A DNA stretch of 64,000 nt from UBA940 sp031547885 (GCA_031547885.1 JAVBRO010000008.1:1-64000); one strand, 5' to 3'. Positions 39,802 through 47,870 are shown, counted from the first letter of the stretch. The notes: a model not told the origin generated them from the sequence alone. Made by a program: numbers and translations.

Positions 39802-41619
39802 ATGGCAATCATAGGAAGGGGCCAAGTTACCATCCACATCGCCGAGCAGGGAGAAAAGGGGGATCCGGGTGCGCCCGGAACCTCCTCCTTTCTCCACATC
39901 CGCTATTCGAACAACGCCAACGGCAACCCGATGGTCACCACCCCGAATTCATATATCGGCATTGCGGTCACCACCTCGGCGACGGCTCCGGCCAGCTACA
40001 CGGAGTATGCGTGGTCGCAACTCGCTGGCAAAGCGGGCAGCGACGGCGTGCCGGGGACATCGTCGTATGTGCATATCCGCTATTCGGCCAACGCCAACGG
40101 CAACCCGATGGTCACCACGCCGAATCTCTATATCGGCATCGCCGTAACCACCTCGGCGACGGCCCCGACCGGATACGCATCCTACACATGGGGCAGGCTT
40201 CAGGGCGAAACGGGGCCGCAGGGGACATCCTCGTTCCTGCACATCCGCTACTCGGCCAACGCAAACGGCAACCCGATGTCGACCGTTCCCAACACCTACA
40301 TCGGCACGGCTGTTACGGAAACGAATTCGGCTCCGACCAGCTACACGGCCTACGCCTGGCAGAAGATCACGGGCGTGGATGGGCAGAACGGCATCGACGG
40401 CGCGGACGGCGTGTCGCAGTATATCCACATCCGCTATTCGGCCAACGCCTCCGGCAACCCCATGTCCACGACCGTGAACAAGTACATCGGCATCGCCGTG
40501 ACCACCTCCCCGACAGCGCCGACGAGCTATGTCTCCTACACCTGGTCGCAGTTCCAGGGCGACAAAGGGGAAACCGGATCGGCGGGGACGGCCGGGCCGG
40601 GCATCGTATACCGGGGCGTGTTCTCGGCTTCGACCATCTATTACAACAACACCCAGCGCAGGGATATCGTGCAGTATGGCGGTATATATTATATCTACAA
40701 CGGCACGAATGCCACATCCGCAGCGTGGAACGCGGCCAATTGGGAGAGCTTCGGGGCGGAGTTCTCCTCCGTGGCCACCGGCCTGCTGCTGGCGCAGCTC
40801 GCTTACATCGAAAACCTCGGCGTGAGGAATCTGACGACGGCTGCATCCGGCCAGCGCGTCGAAATCACGGCGGCCCGCAACTCGATGGCTTTTTACACCG
40901 CCGCCTCGCCGACCACGCCCGTCGTGGAGATCAAGACCACCAGCGACCCGGTCTATATGGGGCAGGGCGCTGGTTTCCAGATCAAGCAGACGGGCATCAA
41001 CTTTTCGATTTTCAAAGGTATTCTCCATCAGGGCAGCGAGGGAAGCGGCATCTCCGTGCCCGTGCTGCCCTGGAGCCAGCCGGAAACCATCGCACAGAAC
41101 TGCATCCTGCAATCCTACGCCAACTCGGAAACAAAAAAGTACAAGACGGGAATCTACATCGCCATGAGCGGCACGCAGGGAACGAGCGCCACAGCGGACA
41201 AGATGAACGCCATCCACCTGGAAAGCGGAGGCATATTCGTGGGCGGGGAATATGATGTGCTGCGCTCCAGCAACGTGTTCGCGGGACTCGTGGCCGCCGG
41301 AACGGTCAGCTCGGCCGGGGCGCTCCGGCGTAGTTGGGTGCTTTCCTTCATGGGTGGTTACATCACCAGCGCCCGCACCGCTGTCGGCCGTTACCGGATC
41401 ACCTTCTCGAACACCGGATACCTCTACAGCGCCAACGACTACAACGTGTTGATCATGCCCAACGGCCCGAACACGGCCAACGCCAACGTCGGGGCCTACG
41501 GCTGCACGATGGCCCGCACGTCGTCTTATTTCGATGTCTACATCGCCGACGACGCTACGCCCAACGACTGCGGGTTCACTTTTATCGTATTCTTAACCAG
41601 CAAAATGTGGAGCTATTAA
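39802..41619 (+). CDS. Repeat-containing tail fibre protein
   Basis: The ATG at 39802 (MAIIGRGQVTIHIAEQG) is favoured because it parallels the start of the previous gene; an upstream ATG at 39724 (MSRIGRAVRRGW) is possible. Four repeats of ~60 residues (SSFLHIRYSxNANGNPM ... YIGIAVTTSATAP) alternate with collagen-like spacers (GEKGDPGAPG, GDKGETGSAG). The C-terminal ~270 residues end in a likely receptor-binding head. It likely forms a trimeric fibre. Confidence 0.78.
   Translation: MAIIGRGQVTIHIAEQGEKGDPGAPGTSSFLHIRYSNNANGNPMVTTPNSYIGIAVTTSATAPASYTEYAWSQLAGKAGSDGVPGTSSYVHIRYSANANGNPMVTTPNLYIGIAVTTSATAPTGYASYTWGRLQGETGPQGTSSFLHIRYSANANGNPMSTVPNTYIGTAVTETNSAPTSYTAYAWQKITGVDGQNGIDGADGVSQYIHIRYSANASGNPMSTTVNKYIGIAVTTSPTAPTSYVSYTWSQFQGDKGETGSAGTAGPGIVYRGVFSASTIYYNNTQRRDIVQYGGIYYIYNGTNATSAAWNAANWESFGAEFSSVATGLLLAQLAYIENLGVRNLTTAASGQRVEITAARNSMAFYTAASPTTPVVEIKTTSDPVYMGQGAGFQIKQTGINFSIFKGILHQGSEGSGISVPVLPWSQPETIAQNCILQSYANSETKKYKTGIYIAMSGTQGTSATADKMNAIHLESGGIFVGGEYDVLRSSNVFAGLVAAGTVSSAGALRRSWVLSFMGGYITSARTAVGRYRITFSNTGYLYSANDYNVLIMPNGPNTANANVGAYGCTMARTSSYFDVYIADDATPNDCGFTFIVFLTSKMWSY
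39880..40590 (+). repeat. Four tandem ~170-185-bp coding repeats in the fibre gene
   Basis: Copies start near 39880, 40048, 40225 and 40411, sharing CATCCGCTATTCGGCCAACG-like cores. Copies 2 and 1 are the most alike at DNA level. They encode the HIRYS...GIAVTT blades. Confidence 0.75.
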
Positions 41620-41620
41620 T

Positions 41621-42022
41621 ATGAAAACATACGCCAAGATAGTGGAGGGGGTGCTGGTCAGCACCTGCGCCGCCGCCGAGGACACGGATCTGATCGCGCA
41701 AATCACAGCCGACGGATTTTTGCCATACGACGACAACGCCGAGAAGCCTGCTGTCGGGGAGTTCCAGGCCACCGTTCCCGCTTACAGGGAGTCGGCCGAG
41801 GGGATATCCCTGCGCTGGGAGATCGTCGAAAACAGCCCCGAAAAGATCGACGCCGAGATCGCCCGCCTTCAGGACGAGTTGTCGGCCACCGACTACCAGG
41901 TCATCAAGTCCTACGAATACGCCCTCGCCGGCGAAGAGCTGCCATACGATATCGCGGCCATCCACGCCCAGCGACAGACCATCCGAGATCGGATCGGGGC
42001 GCTGGAGGCGCTGGCAAAATGA
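41621..42022 (+). CDS. Tail fibre assembly-like protein
   Basis: The protein has 133 residues: MKTYAKIVEGVLVSTCAAAE, a middle EFQATVPAYRESAEGISLRW segment, and a C-terminal coiled coil (KIDAEIARLQDELSATDYQV, AQRQTIRDRIGALEAL). The start and the coiled-coil end resemble small proteins at the end of phage tail operons (fibre chaperone or DUF4376-like). It starts 2 bp after the fibre gene. Confidence 0.58.
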   Translation: MKTYAKIVEGVLVSTCAAAEDTDLIAQITADGFLPYDDNAEKPAVGEFQATVPAYRESAEGISLRWEIVENSPEKIDAEIARLQDELSATDYQVIKSYEYALAGEELPYDIAAIHAQRQTIRDRIGALEALAK

Positions 42023-42036
42023 ATGCCGCCCTCAAG

Positions 42037-42076
42037 TAACAAAGGAAACCCGCCTCGCAGCGGGTTTCCTTTGTTA
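42037..42076. terminator. Strong bidirectional terminator between tail and integrase genes
   Basis: A perfect 17-bp stem, TAACAAAGGAAACCCGC against GCGGGTTTCCTTTGTTA, encloses CTCGCA. It lies between convergent genes and can serve both. Confidence 0.88.
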
Positions 42077-42097
42077 TCGTGACCGGGGTATTACATA

Positions 42098-43336
42098 TTA
42101 TTGCGCGGCGGCGCGTTCCAGCCGGCGGTCGAGTTTTTGAGCGAGAATATTCATGTCGTTGGAAATCTTGCTTCTTGTCGTTCGCGCGTAAATCTGCGTC
42201 GTTTTGAGGGAGTTGTGTCCGAGCATCCTGCTGACCGTCTCGATGGGCACTCCGTTTTCGAGCGTAACGGTGGTCGCAAAGGTGTGCCTGGCGATGTGGA
42301 ACGTGAGGTTTTTGTCTATCCCACAGATTGTTGCGATCTCCTTCAGGTAGTCGTTGACCTTTTGGTTCGATGGTATCGGGAGCAGCCTGTCGCCTTTCTT
42401 TGCATTGCTGTATTTTTCGATGATTGCTATCGGAATCTTTAGCAGAGGGATCTGCACCGGGGTGTTCGTTTTCTGCCGGGCGGTCACGATCCACACCGAG
42501 CCGTCCTCCCGGTATTCTATGTTATTGCCCGTAAGCTGTCGCACATCGATGTACGCGAATCCGGTGTAGCAGCTAAAGAGAAACATATCCCTTATCGCAT
42601 CCAACCGCTTGTTGTCGAACTCCTTGTTCATCATGCGGTCTAACTCCTCCTGCGTCAGATAACCCCGGTTTACCTTCTCCAACTGTATTTTGTAGGAGGC
42701 GAAAGGATCCGTGCGAACCCATCCGTTGTTCAGGGCGAGGTTGTACATCGTCCGGAAGTGCTTGACAAACCTCGCCGCCGTGTTGTTGGCCGATGCGTGT
42801 TCAACGCGGTTCCAGAGGTCGAACCCCTTGATAAAGCTGTGGTTGATGTTCGAGACAGGGATGTCGGCGACACGGTATTTCGATCTGATGAATTCGGCCA
42901 GCCGCTGCCGGGTAAGGACGTAGCGGTTATATGTGTCTTTGCAAACCGCTCCGGTTGCGAACAACTTGTGATAATCCTCGATGAATTCATCGCAGACCGC
43001 CAGAAGTTCGATCCGCTTTTCGTCGAGGGAGGTCACGGCTTGCTTTATCCGGTTGGCCGTTATGCTCTCACCGAGCATAACCAACTCGTTATGCTTCTGC
43101 CGGATCAATGCCCGGTAGTCATCCAGAAGGATGTTTGTCTCTTTTTCCTCTTTGGTATTGCCTATGGTGCGGCCGTCTTTCGGAAGCCACCTTGCCGGAT
43201 CGACGTTCGCGGTGGTGGTGAAGTGGGCCATCTGGCCGTTGAAGGTGATGCGTACCACGACCGGAACCCGACCATCGGGGCGCGGCTTTCCTTTCTGAAT
43301 AATAAAGAGGATTCGGAATGTGCTTTTTGTCGTCAT
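42098..43336 (-). CDS. Bacteroidetes-type integrase (IntDOT-like tyrosine recombinase)
   Basis: The protein has 412 residues. An arm-binding part (RFRILFIIQKGKPRPDGRVPVVV-like) is followed by a core-binding SAM-like domain and a catalytic domain with K in TARQKTNTPV, H..R in FHIARHTFATTV, LGHNSLKTTQIY with nucleophile Tyr. The normal first Arg is replaced: CYTGFAYIDV has Ala where TGLR is expected, as in the IntDOT group. It lies between tail operon and tRNA-Asp genes, so it is the likely integrase of the prophage. Confidence 0.88.
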   Translation of the reverse strand: MTTKSTFRILFIIQKGKPRPDGRVPVVVRITFNGQMAHFTTTANVDPARWLPKDGRTIGNTKEEKETNILLDDYRALIRQKHNELVMLGESITANRIKQAVTSLDEKRIELLAVCDEFIEDYHKLFATGAVCKDTYNRYVLTRQRLAEFIRSKYRVADIPVSNINHSFIKGFDLWNRVEHASANNTAARFVKHFRTMYNLALNNGWVRTDPFASYKIQLEKVNRGYLTQEELDRMMNKEFDNKRLDAIRDMFLFSCYTGFAYIDVRQLTGNNIEYREDGSVWIVTARQKTNTPVQIPLLKIPIAIIEKYSNAKKGDRLLPIPSNQKVNDYLKEIATICGIDKNLTFHIARHTFATTVTLENGVPIETVSRMLGHNSLKTTQIYARTTRSKISNDMNILAQKLDRRLERAAAQ

Positions 43337-43357
43337 GCCTGTTATGTTTTCGTTCTA

Positions 43358-43365
43358 CAAAGTTA
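43358..43365 (-). promoter_or_regulatory. -7 box of the integrase gene
   Basis: TAACTTTG on the minus strand matches TAnnTTTG and lies 21 bp upstream of the integrase start. The upstream leader copy lies ~75 bp further. Confidence 0.5.
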
Positions 43366-43438
43366 CCCCTCTTTTTCCGTCCGGTTACTGCCCGAAATAC
43401 GACATATTACGGCGGGAAAACGACGTGTTGCGACAGGG

Positions 43439-43508
43439 TTAATATCCTTTGATACAGCCGTTTACACAGACAAACATAGCGCTCTTATTTGGAACGTGCA
43501 AGTTAAAT
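43439..43508 (-). promoter_or_regulatory. Repeated leader, copy 5, upstream of the integrase
   Basis: On the minus strand the same core, AACTTGCACGTTCCAAATAAG, is followed by an ATG at 43477 reading MFVCVNGCIKGY and a stop at 43439. The palindrome TGTCATGACA is lost. Copies of GGTTAC at 43539 and 43550 and an inverted GTAACC at 43510 lie next to it; no other gene is seen in the 370-bp gap to the tRNA. Confidence 0.55.
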
Positions 43509-43664
43509 CGTAACCATTGTCGCTTCTTGCCGCCGGGTGGTTACGGCCTGGTTACAAAACATGGTCGTTTTGCGTCGTATTTGGCCTGCGACAGAGGGCG
43601 GCGGACTACGGCAAAGTGCTTGGAAGGGTTGAGAGGTGAAAAATGCGACAATGACAGACAAAAA

Positions 43665-43702
43665 AACAAAAAAGCCTCGACAATCATTTGATTATCAAGG
43701 CT
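43665..43702 (-). terminator. Terminator of the tRNA-Asp transcript
   Basis: On the minus strand AGCCTTGATAATCA pairs with TGATTGTCGAGGCT apart from two mismatches, followed by a long T-run. Confidence 0.78.
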
Positions 43703-43707
43703 TTCTG

Positions 43708-43781
43708 CGGAACGGACGGGACTCGAACCCGCGACCCCCTGCGTGACAGGCAGGTATTCTAACCAGCTGAACTACCGCTCC
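43708..43781 (-). tRNA. tRNA-Asp (GTC), intact
   Basis: Anticodon loop CTGTCAC (anticodon GTC at 43745-43747) closes on CCTGC/GCAGG. Acceptor GGAGCGG pairs with CCGTTCC (one G.T). D-arm and T-loop TTCGAGT are normal; discriminator G. CCA is not encoded. It is the tRNA nearest the integrase gene, so its 3' end is a plausible attachment site. Confidence 0.95.
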
Positions 43782-43817
43782 TTATATTGGGATAAATATT
43801 TCAAAAAACTCGAGTTT

Positions 43818-43891
43818 CTGCTTGGACGGGACTCGAACCCGCGACCTCCTGCGTGACAGGCAGGCATTCTAACCAGCTGAACTACCACTCC
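43818..43891 (-). tRNA. tRNA-Asp (GTC), second copy with a damaged acceptor stem
   Basis: Anticodon, D, variable and T parts are nearly identical to the intact copy. Acceptor GGAGTGG faces CCAAGCA, giving three non-pairs among seven (G1, A3, G4). Compared with the intact copy, the 3' arm looks 3 nt short before the shared GCAGAAA. It may be a pseudo-tRNA. Confidence 0.7.
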
Positions 43892-43989
43892 GTTTTTTGC
43901 GGCCTGGGAACGTTTAATTTCCCGTTTTGCGATTGCAAAGATAGGACAATAATGATAATCTGCAAAAAATTGCCGAAAAAATTATCAGA

Positions 43990-44526
43990 TTATTCTGCCG
44001 AGAAGATGGAGAACTGCACGCTGCCGTAGCTGCGCATCTGCATGAAGCGCGGATGGCCCGAAAAATCCACCCCTTTCGAGTGTTCGAAGATCAACAGTCC
44101 GCCCTCGCGCAGCAGCCTGCGCGAAAATACCAGATCCACCGCTTCCCCGCTCCCCGGCAGGTCGTACGGCGCATCCGAGAAGATGATGTCGAACTGCTTC
44201 GGCGTGCTTTTCAGATAGAGAAAAGCGTTGGCCTTCACCGGATAAAGGTTCGTGAATCCAAGTTCGGCGGCCATTTTGCGGATAAAATTGTGATGCACGG
44301 TGTTGATCTCGACCGCAGTGACACTGCGGGCCCCGCGCGAGGCAAACTCGTAGCTCACCGAGCCAGTTCCTGCAAAGAGGTCCAGCACGGCGCACTCCTC
44401 GATGTCGACCAGGTTCGCCAACACGTTGAAAAGGTTTTCCTTTGCGAAATCGGTGGTCGGCCTCGCCCTCAGGTTGCGCGGGGGATTTATGATCCGTCCC
44501 TTGTATTTCCCGCCTATAATCCGCAT
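43990..44526 (-). CDS. rsmD: 16S rRNA (guanine966-N2)-methyltransferase
   Basis: From the ATG at 44526 the 178-residue protein starts MRIIGGKYKGRIINPP, the RsmD signature. VLDLFAGTGSVSYEF is the SAM-binding motif I and IIFSDAPYDLPG the catalytic motif IV. It methylates G966 in 16S rRNA during 30S assembly. It overlaps neither neighbour but lies 2 bp after the DUF3822 gene, the usual Bacteroidetes pair. Confidence 0.92.
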   Translation of the reverse strand: MRIIGGKYKGRIINPPRNLRARPTTDFAKENLFNVLANLVDIEECAVLDLFAGTGSVSYEFASRGARSVTAVEINTVHHNFIRKMAAELGFTNLYPVKANAFLYLKSTPKQFDIIFSDAPYDLPGSGEAVDLVFSRRLLREGGLLIFEHSKGVDFSGHPRFMQMRSYGSVQFSIFSAE

Positions 44527-44528
44527 CG

Positions 44529-45143
44529 CTACAAAACATTTATTTTCGAGAAATACCTGTCGAGCATCTCCCCCGCCCCGGACGCCCCCTCGCCGCTTAT
44601 ATTTATGGTGAACCGGCGCAGTTTGAACCGGCGTCCCAGCACCTGCATATAATAAAGCAGCGAATCGTGTGAATTGTCGGGCAGCGCTTCCGCCATCCGC
44701 AGCCCCTTTTCCCACACTGCAATATAGGCGTTTTCCCCGGTCAACAGAATATTGACATCCCTTTTCCGCCCCGCCGCGATCTCCAGCAGGGGGGATGTGA
44801 AACGGACATCGCCGCCGAACTCCCTGCGGGCAAGTTCCGCGACCGCCGCATCGACGGCCATAACGGCTATTATACCGTCCTGCGGCTCCGAAACAATGAC
44901 AGTTTCCACGGCCGCCGGCTCCATGCCGTTGAACCGCAGATAATCCGTCTCCACTCCTTTTTCGAAAAGGTGCTCAGGCATCAGAACGGTCTTGGCCGTA
45001 TCCAGCGATATCACCGGCATCTGTCCGCCCGCCCCGGCTTTGTATCCGGCCGCGGAGTGCGACGCCAGCGCGAGGTCATGTCCGGCCAGCAAAAGCCTGC
45101 CGGAACTGCCGTTTTCAGATCTTTTATTCCCGGTTCCCTGCAT
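44529..45143 (-). CDS. DUF3822 family protein
   Basis: The protein has 204 residues. It has an actin-like look: DTAKTVLMPEHLFEKG, VSEPQDGIIAVMAVD, LLEIAAGRKRDVNILLTGEN and YYMQVLGRRFKLRRFTINIS. DUF3822 proteins are Bacteroidetes-specific and lie next to rsmD. Their function is unknown; an ATPase/actin fold is suspected from family knowledge. Confidence 0.85.
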   Translation of the reverse strand: MQGTGNKRSENGSSGRLLLAGHDLALASHSAAGYKAGAGGQMPVISLDTAKTVLMPEHLFEKGVETDYLRFNGMEPAAVETVIVSEPQDGIIAVMAVDAAVAELARREFGGDVRFTSPLLEIAAGRKRDVNILLTGENAYIAVWEKGLRMAEALPDNSHDSLLYYMQVLGRRFKLRRFTINISGEGASGAGEMLDRYFSKINVL

Positions 45144-45145
45144 CG

Positions 45146-45742
45146 TTAATCGGAACCTGCGGCGATTCCGGGATATTTATTGTAAATACTGGCATCGTTG
45201 ATCAGATTGACAAGCATTTGCCGGTCCATGTCATACAGAAAATCTTTATATGGGGCCTTCACCTCGAAGACCGGAACCACGACCTTCGATTCGGTGGGAA
45301 GCATACCCGCATCCAGAATGTATTCGGTGCCCTCTTTTGCATAGGGTATATAGCGCAGCTCTTCGACCTGTTCCGTGGTGAGCCTGCGGGGCGAAAAGAC
45401 GGTATCCCTCACGGCTATCGTGAACTTTTCGGTTCTCACCAGCCCATTCGCCACGGCCGCCGAATCGTCGAGAGAGCCGGTCCGGCGTTCGAAAACCAGG
45501 GAGTCGTTAAGCACAAAGCCGATCAGCGAGTCGAAATCGGCGGTGTAGCGCCTGTGCTTCAGCCTGAAGGCCTCTTCAGCCGAGCGGATATCCTTTATGC
45601 GTTCGGTCACCGCGGCCTCGCGGAGCGCCGCCTCTTTCCGAAAATCGAGCGGGTCGGTGATCTGCCTGTAAACTATGTATGCGAGCGCAACGACAACGGC
45701 GGCCAGAACAATCTGGATCGAAAGTTTAAGCCGCATATTCAT
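45146..45742 (-). CDS. Hypothetical membrane-anchored protein
   Basis: The ATG at 45742 gives MNMRLKLSIQIVLAAVVVAL, a single N-terminal membrane segment. A charged helix follows (AALREAAVTERIKDIRSAEEAFRLKH, part), and RYTADFDSLIGFVLNDS resembles the pilin-like proteins annotated as hypothetical beside DUF3822. The C-terminal domain is strand-rich (VVPVFEVKAPYKDFLYDMD). It lies 2 bp from the DUF3822 gene, so they form an operon with rsmD. Confidence 0.7.
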   Translation of the reverse strand: MNMRLKLSIQIVLAAVVVALAYIVYRQITDPLDFRKEAALREAAVTERIKDIRSAEEAFRLKHRRYTADFDSLIGFVLNDSLVFERRTGSLDDSAAVANGLVRTEKFTIAVRDTVFSPRRLTTEQVEELRYIPYAKEGTEYILDAGMLPTESKVVVPVFEVKAPYKDFLYDMDRQMLVNLINDASIYNKYPGIAAGSD

Positions 45743-45822
45743 TGCTGGAATTTTAGTAAGTTTGTACTGTTTTATTTCAACCGGCCGCCAAAATACGCGC
45801 GGCCCCACTAACCGGCCGCGGA

Positions 45823-47265
45823 ATGCAAAACGAAAGGATAGCGTCCCAAATTTACGCTAAATTTGGCTTCGAGCCAACAACAGGGCAGAAAAAAGTCACC
45901 GAAGCGCTCGCCGGGTACATCTCGGCGCCTGCCGACGGGACCATTTTCATACTGAACGGATACGCCGGAACGGGCAAGACCACGCTCGTCGCGGCGTTCG
46001 TGTCGGTCCTGCGCACCATAGGCATCAAACCCGTGCTGCTGGCTCCCACGGGCCGCGCCGCGAAGGTCTTTTCGCGCATCTCCGGCGAAAAGGCCCACAC
46101 CATCCATAAAAAGATCTACCGCCAGAAGAGCATGTCGTCGGCCCAGGCAAGCTTCTCGCTCGACTTCAACAGGGAGAAGCACGCCTGTTTCATAGTCGAC
46201 GAGGCCTCGATGCTGGCGAACTCGTCGTCGTCCGAAGGTGAGATGTTCGGTTCGGGGGCGCTGTTGGACGACCTGATATCATACGTCAACAGCGGCCAGG
46301 GGTGCCGCCTGATACTGGTGGGAGACAACGCACAGCTTCCGCCCGTGGGGAGCGCCGAAAGCCCCGCCCTCGATCCGCGCCGGATGGGGGTCTACGGGGG
46401 CGTGGAGTACGCCTCGATGGACGACGTGGTGAGGCAGGAGGCCGAGTCGGGCATCTTGTTCAACGCGACGCTGGTGCGAATGATGATCGAGAACGGCATC
46501 TACGATATCCCGATGTTCCGGACGGCCGGGTTCCCCGAGGTCGGGACGCTCGACGGAAGTGATTTTACCGAAAAACTTGAGGAGTGTTATTCTCGTTACG
46601 GGCGCGACGAGACCATCGTGATAACCCGTTCGAACAAGCGCGCCAACCGCTTCAATGAGAGCATCCGCCGCTACGTTCTCGGCGCCGAGGAGGAGATCGA
46701 GTCGGGCGACATGCTGATGATCGTCAAGAACAACTACCACTACACCGAGCGCGACCCCGACTCCCCGGTCAATTTCATAGCCAACGGCGACATCGCGCGG
46801 CTGAAGCGCCTGCGCCGTTTCGAGGAGTTCTACGGCTTCCGGTTCGCCGACGCGGTGCTGGAACTTCCCGACTACGACGGTTACGAGATCGAGTGCAAGA
46901 TCATGCTCGACACCATACATTCGGAGTCGCCCTCGCTGACGCGCGAGGAGCAGAACCGCCTTTTCCGCGCCGTCGAAGAGGATTACGCCGACATCACGGC
47001 CAAGGCCAAACGCTACAGGGAGATTCTCGGGAATGACCACTTCAACGCCATGCAGGTGAAGTTCGCCTACGCCGTCACATGCCACAAGGCCCAGGGCGGG
47101 CAGTGGCGCGCGGTCTTCATCGACAAGATGCTGTTCGGCGACGAACAGATGTCGAAGGATCTGCTGCGCTGGCTCTACACCGCCGTCACCCGCGCCACCG
47201 ACCGGCTATATTTCGTGAACTTTGATGAACGTTTTTTCGAAGACGGGAACACGGATAAACAATAA
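45823..47265 (+). CDS. RecD-like ATP-dependent DNA helicase
   Basis: The protein has 480 residues: Walker A NGYAGTGKTTLVAAF, motif Ia APTGRAAKVFS, Walker B CFIVDEASMLAN, LVGDNAQLPPVGSA, and the UvrD-C2 end FAYAVTCHKAQGGQWRAVFID with AVTRATDRLYFV. It is shorter than RecD2 and lacks its N-terminal helix-hairpin-helix domain, closer to the Dda/RecD-like AAA_30 group common in Bacteroidetes. It probably works in repair or replication restart. Confidence 0.9.
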   Translation: MQNERIASQIYAKFGFEPTTGQKKVTEALAGYISAPADGTIFILNGYAGTGKTTLVAAFVSVLRTIGIKPVLLAPTGRAAKVFSRISGEKAHTIHKKIYRQKSMSSAQASFSLDFNREKHACFIVDEASMLANSSSSEGEMFGSGALLDDLISYVNSGQGCRLILVGDNAQLPPVGSAESPALDPRRMGVYGGVEYASMDDVVRQEAESGILFNATLVRMMIENGIYDIPMFRTAGFPEVGTLDGSDFTEKLEECYSRYGRDETIVITRSNKRANRFNESIRRYVLGAEEEIESGDMLMIVKNNYHYTERDPDSPVNFIANGDIARLKRLRRFEEFYGFRFADAVLELPDYDGYEIECKIMLDTIHSESPSLTREEQNRLFRAVEEDYADITAKAKRYREILGNDHFNAMQVKFAYAVTCHKAQGGQWRAVFIDKMLFGDEQMSKDLLRWLYTAVTRATDRLYFVNFDERFFEDGNTDKQ

Positions 47266-47272
47266 AACCTTT

Positions 47273-47830
47273 ATGAATATGGAACCTGTTAAAAATGTAG
47301 ATGAGAACGAAAAAGAAATAACCAGATGGTTTGATGAGAACGGCGACGAGATAATCCACGAACCGGTTAATCCCGACGATATGGAGCATATTTGTGTGAT
47401 TGGCGGCGGATTCGAAGAATTCAGCGTAGGGATCAATTTTTATTCAAAAAAACTGGATAAAGAAGAAATAACAAATTTGCTCGGTCATTCTCCGTCCAGC
47501 GCATGGAATCCCAATGAAAGACATTCTATGGGAAATGCAGGAAGAACGAGAATGACAAATTGGGGCAAGTGGTGGCTGCATTCAGAAAAGGACGGTATAG
47601 ACTTAAACATCAAATTAAGAGATTTATTCGACAGCCTGACCGCCGACTTGGATATATGGAAACTACTGACTTCGAAATATGAAAGTTGGGTCGACGTCGC
47701 CGGATATATGCAAAATTGGAACAGGGAATTCGTTTTGAAGTCCGACGTGATGAAATTATTGTCGGACAGGAATCTGGAAATCGTTTTCGATATCTATTAC
47801 GAAGGAGAAGATGACAGCGACGAAGAATAA
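47273..47830 (+). CDS. DUF4279 family protein
   Basis: The ATG at 47273 follows the helicase stop by 7 bp. The 185-residue acidic protein contains FSVGINFYSKKLDKEEITNLLG, TNWGKWWLHS and LFDSLTADLDIWKLLT segments typical of DUF4279 (DUF4279 proteins occur among toxin-immunity and stress-related genes). GC content is clearly lower than in the helicase and mutS on either side, suggesting recent arrival. Function is not known. Confidence 0.75.
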   Translation: MNMEPVKNVDENEKEITRWFDENGDEIIHEPVNPDDMEHICVIGGGFEEFSVGINFYSKKLDKEEITNLLGHSPSSAWNPNERHSMGNAGRTRMTNWGKWWLHSEKDGIDLNIKLRDLFDSLTADLDIWKLLTSKYESWVDVAGYMQNWNREFVLKSDVMKLLSDRNLEIVFDIYYEGEDDSDEE

Positions 47831-47841
47831 ATAAGATTTTG

Positions 47842-47849
47842 TATCTTTG
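47842..47849 (+). promoter_or_regulatory. -7 promoter box of mutS
   Basis: TATCTTTG matches TAnnTTTG and lies 21 bp upstream of the mutS start. No good -33 box is visible. Confidence 0.6.
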
Positions 47850-47870
47850 CTACTCTGAAAAACAAACCCG

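Noticed and set aside
40011..41255. A second + strand frame of over 400 codons inside the repeat fibre gene
   Set aside because: Rich in R, H, Q and G with no recognisable motif; it mirrors codon bias of the fibre gene. Unlike the frame inside the methyltransferase it has no familiar motifs.
43708..43781. Left copy of a tRNA-Asp 3' end as attL
   Set aside because: I looked for TTCGAGTCCCGTCC or its inverse near the left side of the element and saw none; the left boundary stays undefined and may lie beyond the window.
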